Below the pieces are notes generated by a model. The model did not search any database. It worked only from the letters and a program-made list of their open reading frames with translations, and was not told where the DNA came from. From an uncultured Candidatus Saccharibacteria bacterium (lineage in GTDB: Bacteria; Patescibacteria; Saccharimonadia; Saccharimonadales; CAMLKC01): DNA of 20,151 nucleotides. The DNA lies in contig CAMLDM010000012.1 in NCBI GenBank assembly GCA_946479025.1, positions 1 to 20,151 of the forward strand, in the 5' to 3' direction. Below are positions 1-6,884 of this stretch, piece after piece; the stretch's first letter is position 1, and the number at the start of each line of letters is the position of its first letter. Made by a program: the position numbers and the translations under genes.

Positions 1-997
1 CAATTTCCGCTAACACCTCTGGATTATCTTGCAGATACTTCTTGCTTGCTTCACGACCTTGGCCAATTTTGGCATCATTGTAATCAAACCACGCGCCGGC
101 TTTGCCGACAATACCGTGCTCTACAGCAAGGTCGAGCACGTCGCCAGTTTTGCTGATTCCCTGGTTGTACATGATGTCAAATTCAGCAACGCGGAACGGC
201 GGCGCGATCTTGTTTTTCACAATCTTCACCTTGGTGCGGTTACCCTTCACGTCGTCACCTTCTTTGATCTGTCCCGTGCGGCGAATATCGATACGAACCG
301 ACGCGTAGAACTTCAAGGCGTTACCACCGGTGGTAGTTTCAGGGTTACCGAACATCACGCCGATCTTCATGCGGATCTGGTTGATGAAGATGACCGTCGT
401 TTTACTCTTGTTGATAATACCCGTAAGCTTGCGAAGCGCCTGGCTCATCAGGCGGGCCTGCAGCCCCATGTGGCTGTCGCCCATATCGCCGTCGATCTCG
501 GCCTGAGGTACGAGTGCCGCTACCGAGTCAACAACTACAAGATCGACGGCGTTCGAGCGTACCAGCGTTTCGGCGATTTCCAGCGCCTGCTCACCGTTAT
601 CTGGCTGGGACACAAGCAGATTGTCGGTATCAACGCCAAGCTTCTTGGCGTATGCCGGGTCGAGCGCGTGCTCGGCGTCGATAAATGCCGCCGTACCGCC
701 CGCTTTCTGCACTTCCGCGATCGCATGCAGGGTCAACGTGGTCTTACCGGAGCTTTCCGGACCATAAATCTCAATAATACGCCCCTTCGGGTAGCCGCCG
801 CCGAGCGCCAAGTCAACACTAAGTGAGCCTGACGAGATCAGTTCTACGTCCACTTTGTGCGCTTCTCCGAGCTTCATAATCGAGCCGTCGCCAAACTGCT
901 TGGTAATCTGATCCATCGCGAGGCCAAGCGCTTTTAGCTTTCCTTCGTTATTAGTAGCCTTCTCAGCCATTTCTGCTTTTTCAGCTTTTTTCGCCAT
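1..997 (-). CDS. recA: RecA recombinase, 3' end beyond window
   Basis: This is the strand-exchange ATPase of homologous recombination, which also integrates DNA taken up by competence. Reading the minus strand from an ATG at 997 gives an N-terminus [10 protein letters not shown], then the RecA core with Walker A GPESSGKT (about residues 79-86), [33 protein letters not shown], and the INQIR and [19 protein letters not shown] segments. About 332 residues lie in the window and the frame runs off the left edge at ...NPEVLAEI, so only a short C-terminal tail is missing. The start is supported by GAGAGGG (1004-1010) six bases upstream. The gene diverges from the pilin gene across a 101-base gap. 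No intein or frameshift is seen. I saw no obvious LexA-type box. Identification is certain. Confidence 0.98.
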   Translation of the reverse strand, partial: MAKKAEKAEMAEKATNNEGKLKALGLAMDQITKQFGDGSIMKLGEAHKVDVELISSGSLSVDLALGGGYPKGRIIEIYGPESSGKTTLTLHAIAEVQKAGGTAAFIDAEHALDPAYAKKLGVDTDNLLVSQPDNGEQALEIAETLVRSNAVDLVVVDSVAALVPQAEIDGDMGDSHMGLQARLMSQALRKLTGIINKSKTTVIFINQIRMKIGVMFGNPETTTGGNALKFYASVRIDIRRTGQIKEGDDVKGNRTKVKIVKNKIAPPFRVAEFDIMYNQGISKTGDVLDLAVEHGIVGKAGAWFDYNDAKIGQGREASKKYLQDNPEVLAEI

Positions 998-1023
998 AAA
1001 AATCCCTCTCTTTATCTCCTTTC

Positions 1024-1052
1024 ATTATACGATATTCTGTGTATTTTGCCAC
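1024..1052 (-). promoter_or_regulatory. recA promoter
   Basis: On the minus strand GTGGCA (1047-1052, four of six matches to TTGACA) is followed after 17 bases by a perfect TATAAT (1024-1029). Transcription would start near 1017, leaving a leader of about 20 bases that contains the GAGAGGG ribosome-binding site. Confidence 0.6.
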
Positions 1053-1081
1053 ATTACGCCATGCTTCCAGCCACACCGCTG

Positions 1082-1090
1082 TGCTATAAT
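1082..1090 (+). promoter_or_regulatory. Extended -10 promoter of the pilin gene, near-leaderless
   Basis: TGC-TATAAT is a perfect extended -10 element. It ends 8 bases before the ATG at 1099, so the expected transcript begins at about 1097 and has almost no leader. No convincing -35 is seen. AGGA at 1091-1094 could serve as a weak ribosome-binding site only on a longer transcript. Confidence 0.6.
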
Positions 1091-1098
1091 AGGACGCA

Positions 1099-1491
1099 AT
1101 GAAACGTTCTCAAGGGTTTACAATCATCGAAGTTATCGTCGTCGTCTGTTTTTTGGTCGCCGCGTCTGTTTTACTGCTCGTTCAAAAGGGAAACCTGGCA
1201 GCGGCGCAGCGTGACGATCAGCGCAAAACAGCCATCAATGCCATGTACTACAACCTTGAGGAAGTCTTCTACGAGAAGAGCGGCTATTATCCTTCGAAGA
1301 TCGACAGTAAAACACTTCGCGCCATGGATCCGGCCCTTTTCACCGATCCGGACGGCACAGCTATGAACGATACCGGCGCAGAATATCACTACGATGCCGT
1401 TAATTGCTCGGGCGACCACTGTAAAGGCTATAAGCTCAGCGCTGACCTTGAAAAAGAGCAAGAATATACCAAAACGAACCGCAACAGCTAG
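1099..1491 (+). CDS. Type IV pilin-like prepilin
   Basis: A 130-residue protein with a class III signal peptide: short basic leader MKRSQG, predicted prepilin peptidase cleavage between G6 and F7, the invariant Glu at +5 (E11), then a hydrophobic helix (about residues 8-28) that packs into the pilus core. The rest is a small soluble domain with two Cys in NCSGDHC, which might form a disulfide. Family knowledge: such proteins build type IV pili or competence pseudopili after PilD-type processing. No pilus assembly genes are visible here, so major versus minor pilin cannot be decided. The gene converges on the PH-domain gene, and the palindrome CTAG (1488-1491) supplies the stop codon of both. 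Confidence 0.85.
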   Translation: MKRSQGFTIIEVIVVVCFLVAASVLLLVQKGNLAAAQRDDQRKTAINAMYYNLEEVFYEKSGYYPSKIDSKTLRAMDPALFTDPDGTAMNDTGAEYHYDAVNCSGDHCKGYKLSADLEKEQEYTKTNRNS

Positions 1492-2234
1492 TCGTTTACG
1501 ATAGGACGACCGTTTTTGAATGCTTCAACGGCGTTATTAAGCGTTGCGATCTGCTCCTTCGGATTTGCAACGTAGTAAAACCGATACGTTGTCTCGTCAC
1601 CCTCAGTGCTGAGACGGATAGAGCCATAGTTAAATATCAGTTGAAAAATCCCGTGTTGACGATAACTTGCGTCTTCGATATTTACCAAGCTTACCGTTTG
1701 CTCATGATGCGAGAACAGCCCTGTCTGAATCTCCTGAATAACACTTTCATTCGTTAGGAAAAAACGGTTGCTGCGGTAGATCCACACGCTGATATAAAGC
1801 CCCATGAGAACAAGCAAAATAAACAGCGACCCAATCAGAAGCACGCCGCCAAAAGATGGCGGATTATATATCCCAAGCGAATCCATCATCATTGAATAAT
1901 TGATCATGATCGAAGCGGTAAAGGCCACCAGAATGACCGCGAGTGTTACCGGAAGCGCCAACCCTATCGGATGACGCCGAACCGCACTAATGACGTATTC
2001 GGCTTCGCTGATGTTGAGGAAGGGGTATTTTTTTACTGATTCGTCGTGCTTTGCCTGAAGCTCTGGTGTGAGCGGCTGCTCAGCCGGATTAACGGCGCGG
2101 CTGAAATGCACAAATTGCGGACCCTGCTGCATAGCAGGCGGCTCCGCATATAGTGGGCGGCCTTGGTTGTCATAGGCAACGGGCTGCGGCATATTTGGCT
2201 GTTCGGGTTGCTTTGGCTGAGGTTGCTCGTCCAT
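1488..2234 (-). CDS. Membrane protein with bacterial PH (bPH2-like) domain
   Basis: A 248-residue protein starting at ATG 2234. Residues 1-60 form a Pro/Gln-rich, probably disordered cytoplasmic tail (MDEQPQPKQPEQPNMPQP). Residues 80-90 include the SEAEYVISAVRRHPIGL segment, followed by two membrane helices (about 91-112 and 130-153). A C-terminal domain (about 155-235) with RSNRFFLTNESVIQE and VSLVNIEDASYRQHGIFQLI has the look of YdbS/bPH2-type domains. Role unknown; family members are thought to be membrane-linked scaffold or stress proteins. The reading frame extends upstream to 2342, but that extension overlaps the ruvB coding end and bypasses the promoter-like TATAAT and AGAGGA just before 2234. 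Domain call is good, function not known. Confidence 0.8.
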   Translation of the reverse strand: MDEQPQPKQPEQPNMPQPVAYDNQGRPLYAEPPAMQQGPQFVHFSRAVNPAEQPLTPELQAKHDESVKKYPFLNISEAEYVISAVRRHPIGLALPVTLAVILVAFTASIMINYSMMMDSLGIYNPPSFGGVLLIGSLFILLVLMGLYISVWIYRSNRFFLTNESVIQEIQTGLFSHHEQTVSLVNIEDASYRQHGIFQLIFNYGSIRLSTEGDETTYRFYYVANPKEQIATLNNAVEAFKNGRPIVND

Positions 2235-2240
2235 TCCTCT

Positions 2241-2249
2241 ATTATACCA
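2241..2249 (-). promoter_or_regulatory. Extended -10, leaderless, for the PH-domain gene
   Basis: Minus strand TGG-TATAAT, then AGAGGA, then ATG (2234). The hexamer ends six bases before the start codon and overlaps the ruvB stop codon (2242-2244). AGAGGA could act as a Shine-Dalgarno sequence on read-through mRNA from ruvB, whereas transcripts from this element would be leaderless. Confidence 0.55.
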
Positions 2250-3270
2250 ATTTCTGCTGGTTTTCGGCGGCTTCTTTACCGAGATGCCTATAGGCTTTTG
2301 GCGTAACTCGCCGGCCGCGAGGCGTTCGTTCGATGAAGCCAAGCTGCAAAAGATACGGCTCGTAAAAATCTTCGATCGTCGTCATTTCGTCGCCGGTCAG
2401 CGCGGCGATAGTATTCAGCCCAACAGGGCTGTCGCCGTAGTTTTCAATGATACTCAAAAGAAGTCGGCGGTCGGCTGGGTCAAGTCCAAGCTCGTCCACC
2501 TCAAGCAGCTCAAGCGCTCTCTGCGTTATTACCGTATCGATAATCCCGTCGCCGTTCACGTCGGCGTAGTCGCGTACACGTTTTAATAGACGGTTGGCGA
2601 TTCGCGGCGTCAGGCGAGCACGGGTCGAAAGCATCTGGGCAGACTCTGGGTGGATTTTACTCTCCAAAATCGCCGCCGCCCGTGTGATAATCTGGCCGAT
2701 TTCTTCGGGCGTGTAAAATTCCAGCCGGTAAATGTGGCCGAAGCGGTCCCGGAGCGGTGCCGCCAGTGCGCCCGTCCGCGTTGTCGCGCCAATGACCGTG
2801 AACTTTGGTAGATCTAGCCGCACACTGCGTGCCGCCGGCCCTTTACCGATCACGATATCAAGTTTGAAATCCTCCATCGCGCTATAGAGCACCTCTTCAA
2901 CGGCACGACTCAGGCGGTGAATTTCATCAATAAACAGCACGTCACCGTCGGCCAGGTTCGTGAGTATACTTGCAAGATCGCCGGCGCGTTCAATCGCCGG
3001 TCCGGCCGTCACGCGGATATTCGTGCCCATTTCGTTGGCAATTACCGTTGCCATAGTGGTTTTCCCAAGTCCTGGCGGGCCATAAAGAAGCACGTGATCG
3101 ATCGGTTCGCCGCGTTTTTTTGCCGCATCGATCGCCAGCTTCAGATTCTTCTTTAGCCGCTCCTGCCCGACATACTCTGAAAAATGCTGCGGACGCAGGT
3201 TCACCTCAATCCGCTGTTCGTCCGCGTCTTCATCATGCGCGCTAGTGTCGACGATACGTTCTACAGCCAT
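2242..3270 (-). CDS. ruvB: Holliday junction branch-migration helicase RuvB
   Basis: A full-length 342-residue AAA+ motor that drives branch migration of Holliday junctions with RuvA and hands them to RuvC. Walker A GPPGLGKT lies at 64-71, Walker B FIDEIH at 113-118, sensor I in IGATTRTG at about 160, the arginine-finger region in [16 protein letters not shown], and the C-terminal winged helix includes [16 protein letters not shown]. Length and motifs match the family. AAGGGAAGT lies just upstream of the ATG at 3270. It is separated from ruvA (7457-8032) by a 4-kb accessory island, which is unusual because ruvA and ruvB are commonly adjacent. A promoter-like element precedes it. Confidence 0.98.
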   Translation of the reverse strand: MAVERIVDTSAHDEDADEQRIEVNLRPQHFSEYVGQERLKKNLKLAIDAAKKRGEPIDHVLLYGPPGLGKTTMATVIANEMGTNIRVTAGPAIERAGDLASILTNLADGDVLFIDEIHRLSRAVEEVLYSAMEDFKLDIVIGKGPAARSVRLDLPKFTVIGATTRTGALAAPLRDRFGHIYRLEFYTPEEIGQIITRAAAILESKIHPESAQMLSTRARLTPRIANRLLKRVRDYADVNGDGIIDTVITQRALELLEVDELGLDPADRRLLLSIIENYGDSPVGLNTIAALTGDEMTTIEDFYEPYLLQLGFIERTPRGRRVTPKAYRHLGKEAAENQQKLV

Positions 3271-3282
3271 ATTACTTCCCTT

Positions 3283-3291
3283 AGTATAGCA
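3283..3291 (-). promoter_or_regulatory. Extended -10 promoter of ruvB, very short leader
   Basis: Minus strand TGC-TATACT ends 12 bases before the ruvB ATG, giving a predicted leader of about 5 bases. The AAGGGA between them would be mostly lost from that transcript but available on mRNA reading through from the upstream island gene. Confidence 0.5.
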
Positions 3292-3341
3292 GCTCGGCTG
3301 GACAGAGAATGTTGTTTATTTTTAGGCAAAGAGCTGATCTG

Positions 3342-3914
3342 CTAAGATTCTTTGTTTTCGATTTCGCGCTGTACGAGTTCGCGGAGAATTTCCGCCTTTG
3401 TCTTGCCGGTTTTCAGCGCAGCCCATCGAAGATAGTTGTAGATAGGGCGGTCGATAAAGAAATTGAAACGCATATCCTTGGTGGAAATGTTGTTTTCCTG
3501 CAAAAACTTGGTGACAATCGTGTCCACGCTCTCTTCCGTGTATTTTTTATACGTGATACCCGTTTCGATGCCGCTTGCAAAAAATGATTTTTCAACACCC
3601 TCACGGTTCAATACGAGTGCCGGTTTCTTCATACTGATCGCCGTAGCAACCTGATAGCCGACACTAAAACTCGGCGTGCTGGTTTCTGCAACCACGACAT
3701 CGGCGCGGCTAATCGCCTCAACGCTGTCTTTGTAGAGCAGCGACCAGTCAGTGGCGCCGGGGTTCTGAGCCGCCTGATCCCGCACCTCATACGAAGCGTC
3801 AACCCAATCGTGAGCTAAAGTGTGGCCCTCTCTTTGAATGATCTCTACCAAATTACGTAAATGATCAATATTTTTATCAATCTCATCCCTGGAACCGATA
3901 AGGTGAACGAGCAT
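3342..3914 (-). CDS. NDT-like sensor domain plus ribbon-helix-helix protein (paralogue A)
   Basis: A 190-residue protein, one of four similar ones in the island. The N-terminal part (about 1-135) has the alpha/beta pattern of nucleoside 2-deoxyribosyltransferase-like folds: MLVHLIGSRDEID, then DWVDASYE, then RADVVVAETSTPSFSVGYQ and ATAISMKKPALVLNRE. Where active enzymes have Glu in the GTxxExG motif this protein has Gln (VGYQ), by eye alignment. The C-terminal part (about 150-185, RFNFFIDRPIYNYL...TGKTKAEILRELV) matches the beta-helix-helix layout of CopG/Arc-type DNA-binding domains. I chose ATG 3914 over the in-frame GTG at 3920 because AAGGGAA (3921-3927) is six bases from the ATG but abuts the GTG. 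It lies downstream of the sulfotransferase-like gene on the same strand. Likely a ligand-responsive DNA-binding regulator; signal and targets unknown. Confidence 0.75.
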   Translation of the reverse strand: MLVHLIGSRDEIDKNIDHLRNLVEIIQREGHTLAHDWVDASYEVRDQAAQNPGATDWSLLYKDSVEAISRADVVVAETSTPSFSVGYQVATAISMKKPALVLNREGVEKSFFASGIETGITYKKYTEESVDTIVTKFLQENNISTKDMRFNFFIDRPIYNYLRWAALKTGKTKAEILRELVQREIENKES

Positions 3915-3985
3915 AGCCACTTCCCTTCATTAAATTTAGCGCGTCATATAAAATAACATCCAATCACAGTATACAGGAAAGGAGA

Positions 3986-4822
3986 CTACAGGTGAAGCTC
4001 TTCTCTTGCAAGCGCCATGAAATCATTATATGGCTGACGGCACTTTTCCTCGATTATCTTAGCCATTTCAGGGGCTACCTGGTAATTATTATTGCTGTAT
4101 GTGTATTTTTTCCTCAAGTAGGTGTTTTTTATGTTGTAATCAAAAAACTCTTTATCGGCTGCTTGGCCTTTTACCAGCTTTTTCTCGATCTGTTCTACGT
4201 CAAATTGCAGGCTGAGATCAGCCGAATCGAGCCCTATCGCATCCAGCAGCGCTTTTACGACTCGCTCCTCATTATCCTTAAGAAGATCGTACGCAAACGG
4301 TATAACCTTCATGCCTTTTTGGCGGTATTTATAAAAATGCTCGATCGTATACGCCTGCGTCTCACTGAAAACTTCGGCGTCCGCATCAGCTATATCGGGA
4401 TAACCCCATGACGCCAGAGATCGGATCGGATCTCTTAAAAATGTTATCCATGTGATGTTTTCCGCAGGGATGCCGGCCCTAAGAAGCATGTCGATCGGAT
4501 CATATGTTTCATTCAACCGGACGCCGAAGACCTCTTTCGTACATATAAGTTCATCGCCTTCGTATAGTTCAAAGTCGGGCTTTCCTCTTCGAAGAATGGT
4601 CTTCTGGGGCTGAAAATAAACGCGGTCTACTTGCGGGTGGCCGGCTAGCAAAAACAGCATAGCGGTGGTTCCGGCGCGTGCCGGGCCCGACCAGCCAATA
4701 ACGCGTGGAGGCTTTCCGCTATGCGGCAGGTGGGTCGACTTCACGACGTCATCGGGAGTAAAATGAAATTTACCGGCGTGTGCCTCATATGAACCCGAAG
4801 GACCGCCTACAGTATCTGGCAT
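3986..4822 (-). CDS. Sulfotransferase-like P-loop protein
   Basis: A 278-residue protein. The P-loop variant WSGPARAGTTAM (about residues 44-55) resembles the 5'-phosphosulfate-binding loop (xRxGTT) of sulfotransferases, and FLRDPIRSLASW (about 128-139) resembles their second, 3'-phosphate-binding motif (Arg...Ser). FLLAGHPQVDRVYFQP after the P-loop also fits the family. No signal peptide or membrane helix is seen, so it is probably cytosolic. Known sulfotransferases move sulfate from PAPS to sugars, lipids or proteins; no PAPS-synthesis genes are in view, so the donor could differ and a kinase-like role is not excluded. It is divergent from the three-gene paralogue operon and upstream of paralogue A on the same strand, with its own strong promoter. 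Family call is moderately sure, substrate unknown. Confidence 0.65.
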   Translation of the reverse strand: MPDTVGGPSGSYEAHAGKFHFTPDDVVKSTHLPHSGKPPRVIGWSGPARAGTTAMLFLLAGHPQVDRVYFQPQKTILRRGKPDFELYEGDELICTKEVFGVRLNETYDPIDMLLRAGIPAENITWITFLRDPIRSLASWGYPDIADADAEVFSETQAYTIEHFYKYRQKGMKVIPFAYDLLKDNEERVVKALLDAIGLDSADLSLQFDVEQIEKKLVKGQAADKEFFDYNIKNTYLRKKYTYSNNNYQVAPEMAKIIEEKCRQPYNDFMALAREELHL

Positions 4823-4861
4823 GCAATTGACTCTTTTACTTTATTATTGAAACAAAGTTAT

Positions 4862-4890
4862 ATTATACATGTTTATTTTACTTATGTCCA
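4862..4890 (-). promoter_or_regulatory. Strong sigma70-like promoter of the sulfotransferase-like gene
   Basis: Minus strand TGGACA (4885-4890, five of six), 17-base spacer, perfect TATAAT (4862-4867). Transcription from near 4855 would leave a leader of about 33 bases. No good Shine-Dalgarno sequence is seen before the ATG at 4822 apart from a weak AAAAGAG. CGAG (4892-4895) and CTCG (4901-4904) form a small dyad just upstream of the -35 box, a possible operator. Confidence 0.65.
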
Positions 4891-4954
4891 GCGAGACTGA
4901 CTCGTTGTCGCTTCTATATTACATGCTATCACTAAACACAAAAAATCGCATCCC

Positions 4955-4983
4955 TTGATAAGGTCAGGTAAGTATTTTAAAAT
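4955..4983 (+). promoter_or_regulatory. Leaderless sigma70-like promoter of the three-gene paralogue operon
   Basis: TTGATA (4955-4960, five of six), spacer of exactly 17, TAAAAT (4978-4983, five of six). The hexamer ends seven bases before the ATG at 4991, so transcription should begin on or one base before the start codon. No Shine-Dalgarno sequence is present in the A/T-rich bases before the ATG, which fits leaderless translation. Confidence 0.7.
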
Positions 4984-4984
4984 A
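4973..4984. repeat. Perfect 12-bp palindrome over the -10 box (possible operator)
   Basis: TATTTTAAAATA reads the same on both strands and covers the -10 element of the paralogue operon. Its position would let a dimeric ribbon-helix-helix protein block the promoter. The A/T-only composition makes chance occurrence plausible. Confidence 0.35.
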
Positions 4985-4990
4985 TAGCAT

Positions 4991-5572
4991 ATGATAGTGC
5001 AGGTAGATGGCAGCGCGAAAAACCTGAAGGAGGATCTCCCTTTCTACCAGGCGATCGTCGAGGTTATCCACGACAATAGCGCAGTAACGGCGCGCGATTG
5101 GATCAGCGCCGCGCAAAATAATCTCGATAAGAACATCGCCCGCGACAACACAAAGGTTGAATGGGAAGATGTCCACAAGGAAAACAGCGAGGCGATTTCC
5201 CGGTCGGACATCGTCATTATTGAGGCGACAAACTACGGCTTTCAGGAAGGTTTTTACACCTCCGAGGCATTGCGGCAAAAGAAGCCTGTCCTACTGCTCA
5301 CCCGCGAAGATATCCGCGGCAAGCTAGTCTCTGGTTTCCGGCACAAGCTGCTCTTGGTCCAGCATTACGACGACGTGGAGAGCCTTAAGAAAATCGTCAA
5401 CAAGTTCATACGGTCCAATACGATTGCCACTAAGGACCTGCGCTTTAACTTCTTTATCGACAGACAGATCTATAGTTACCTTCGCGAAGTATCTTACGAA
5501 ACCGGCAAAAACAAATCGGAAATCATCCGTGAGCTGCTAGAAAAAGAGATCGACAAACAGGACAAGGACTAG
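4991..5572 (+). CDS. NDT-like sensor domain plus ribbon-helix-helix protein (paralogue B)
   Basis: A 193-residue protein and the first gene of a three-gene operon. The N-terminal domain has MIVQVDGSAKNLKEDLPFYQ, RDWISAAQ, then SEAISRSDIVIIEATNYGFQ and EGFYTSEALRQKKPVLLLTRE. The equivalent of the transferase catalytic Glu is Tyr here, unlike the Gln of its relatives. The C-terminus (about 152-190, DLRFNFFIDRQIYSYLREVS then ETGKNKSEIIRELLEKEI) is a clear ribbon-helix-helix module: one beta strand, helix, turn with Gly, second helix capped at KSE. The second half of that module is nearly identical in DNA to gene D. Start at ATG 4991 is fixed by a promoter whose +1 falls at 4990-4991. The stop is three bases before gene C. 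Likely a DNA-binding regulator; ligand unknown. Confidence 0.75.
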   Translation: MIVQVDGSAKNLKEDLPFYQAIVEVIHDNSAVTARDWISAAQNNLDKNIARDNTKVEWEDVHKENSEAISRSDIVIIEATNYGFQEGFYTSEALRQKKPVLLLTREDIRGKLVSGFRHKLLLVQHYDDVESLKKIVNKFIRSNTIATKDLRFNFFIDRQIYSYLREVSYETGKNKSEIIRELLEKEIDKQDKD

Positions 5573-5575
5573 CTT

Positions 5576-6145
5576 GTGATCGTTCATCTTACCGGCAGCC
5601 TGCGTGACATGGAAACCGATACGAAATATCTGCGCAGTGCCATCGAAACCATCCACAATCACGGCGCCGTGCTTGCGCGGAGCTGGCTTGAGGCCGCCAT
5701 CGCCCGGTACAAAACCAATCAAAAACATGAGGATTGGAGCGATTATGTGCAGCAAAATATCGATGCTATAAAAAAGTCCGATGTCGTTATTATCGACACC
5801 ACGCACCAATCATTCAGCCACGGCTTTCAGCTGATGGCAGCCCTAGACTACAAGAAGCCGACGCTCGTTATCACGCGCGACAGGCTCGCTGCAAAAAAGT
5901 ACATCGGCGGGCTCGCTAATCCGCTGTGCTCACTAAAAATCTATAAAAGCCAGGCGGAATTAAATGGCATCGTATCCTCGTTTCTTACGCGCAATACAGT
6001 GTATACGAAAGACTTGCGTTTTAATATGTTCCTCACGCGCGATATCGTAAAGTTCCTCGACGAGCGCTCGCGAGAAACAGGCCGTAGTCGATCGGAAATC
6101 ATCCGTGCGCTTATTAAACACCAGGTCGAGGAGAACCGCCCATGA
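5576..6145 (+). CDS. NDT-like sensor domain plus ribbon-helix-helix protein (paralogue C)
   Basis: A 189-residue paralogue starting at GTG 5576, with AAGGA (5564-5568) seven bases upstream inside the end of gene B. It keeps the family layout: MIVHLTGSLRDMETDTKYL, RSWLEAAI, then SDVVIIDTTHQSFSHGFQ with Gln at the catalytic-Glu position, and ALDYKKPTLVITRDR. The C-terminal ribbon-helix-helix (about 148-184) is DLRFNMFLTRDIVKFLDERS then ETGRSRSEIIRALIKHQV, closest of the set to textbook CopG-like sequences. Its ATGA junction with gene D implies coupled translation. Function inferred as for the other paralogues; different sensor residues suggest a different ligand or a heteromeric partner role. 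Confidence 0.75.
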   Translation: MIVHLTGSLRDMETDTKYLRSAIETIHNHGAVLARSWLEAAIARYKTNQKHEDWSDYVQQNIDAIKKSDVVIIDTTHQSFSHGFQLMAALDYKKPTLVITRDRLAAKKYIGGLANPLCSLKIYKSQAELNGIVSSFLTRNTVYTKDLRFNMFLTRDIVKFLDERSRETGRSRSEIIRALIKHQVEENRP

Positions 6146-6732
6146 CAGGCACGCCCCTGCTGCATGTTCACATTGCCGCCAGCGGCAATGATCTAGAGCA
6201 TGACCTGCCTTACTTGAAAAAAATCGTTGCTACTGCCTACGACAATAACGCGATCGTATCACGCAACTGGATAGACGCGGCGGTCGCAAGAAAAAAGAAA
6301 ATCGCCGACGAAGAGATCGATTGGTCGGAAATACTAAATGAAGACTTCGAAGATACTCGCCACGCAGATCTAGTTATCGTAGAAGCAACGGCGCAGGAGC
6401 TGAACCAAGGTATACAGACGTACATCGCCGCACAGTACAAAAAACCAACGCTTCTACTTGCACGCTCCAACCTCGAAGGGCGCTTCACTTCCGGCGTCGC
6501 CAACAAATACATCACCATAAAATCATACGAGACTGAAGACGATCTAGGGAAGATGGTCGGCAAATTCATCAGGCAGAATGCCATTGCCGAAAAAGATCTG
6601 CGCTTCAATTTTATACTCAACCGCCGGATTTATAAATATCTTCGCGATAAATCTTACGAAACAGGCAAGAACAAGTCGGAAATCATCCGCAGAATACTCG
6701 AACAAGAAATCAAGCGGCGAGAAAACAAGTAA
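6142..6732 (+). CDS. NDT-like sensor domain plus ribbon-helix-helix protein (paralogue D)
   Basis: A 196-residue paralogue, last of the operon. It overlaps gene C by four bases (ATGA) and has GAGGAG (6128-6133) eight bases upstream. The sensor part reads LLHVHIAASGNDLEHDLPYL, RNWIDAAVARKK, ADLVIVEATAQELNQGIQ (Gln at the catalytic-Glu position) and AAQYKKPTLLLARSN. The ribbon-helix-helix module (about 157-193) is DLRFNFILNRRIYKYLRDKS then ETGKNKSEIIRRILEQEI, very close to gene B (43 of 49 bases match between 5481-5529 and 6641-6689). B and D may therefore recognise similar DNA while differing in the sensor domain. No terminator is visible after it. Confidence 0.75.
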   Translation: MTGTPLLHVHIAASGNDLEHDLPYLKKIVATAYDNNAIVSRNWIDAAVARKKKIADEEIDWSEILNEDFEDTRHADLVIVEATAQELNQGIQTYIAAQYKKPTLLLARSNLEGRFTSGVANKYITIKSYETEDDLGKMVGKFIRQNAIAEKDLRFNFILNRRIYKYLRDKSYETGKNKSEIIRRILEQEIKRRENK

Positions 6733-6755
6733 AACAGCGCTCACTCAATATGACA

Positions 6756-6769
6756 TGTATTAGAATACA
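6756..6769. repeat. 14-bp inverted repeat upstream of the fifth family gene (possible operator)
   Basis: TGTATT-AG-AATACA is a perfect inverted repeat with six-base arms, ten bases upstream of a -35 box. The half-site GTATT is shared with the palindromic region over the -10 box near 4973. An 8-base direct repeat TCAATATG flanks this region (6745-6752 and 6790-6797). An operator role is inferred from position only. Confidence 0.35.
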
Positions 6770-6778
6770 GCAAAATCG

Positions 6779-6807
6779 TTGTATGTATGTCAATATGGGT
6801 ATATACT
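6779..6807 (+). promoter_or_regulatory. Promoter of the fifth family gene, leadered
   Basis: TTGTAT (6779-6784, three of six), 17-base spacer, TATACT (6802-6807, five of six). Transcription from about 6814 gives a leader of about 70 bases that ends in a strong ribosome-binding site. This separates expression of the gene from the three-gene operon upstream. Confidence 0.5.
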
Positions 6808-6884
6808 AATTAGTAGGCACATGTTACACCGTGAACACTCTTCAACTCACAAAGCAATGTGTGCAAGCTAAAGAGGAGGTGCAT

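Noticed and set aside
29..826. 265-residue open frame on the plus strand
   Set aside because: It is antisense to recA, whose minus-strand translation has every RecA motif; the plus frame shows no domain.
2235..2342. N-terminal extension of the PH-domain protein
   Set aside because: It overlaps the ruvB end and would bypass the TATAAT and AGAGGA placed directly before ATG 2234.
3271..3341. CAAAGA/TCTTTG inverted repeat after paralogue A as a terminator
   Set aside because: The loop is 16 bases, the stem short, and no T-tract follows on the minus strand.
6831..6884. Upstream GTG start for paralogue E
   Set aside because: No ribosome-binding site, while GAGGAGGT stands four bases before ATG 6885.
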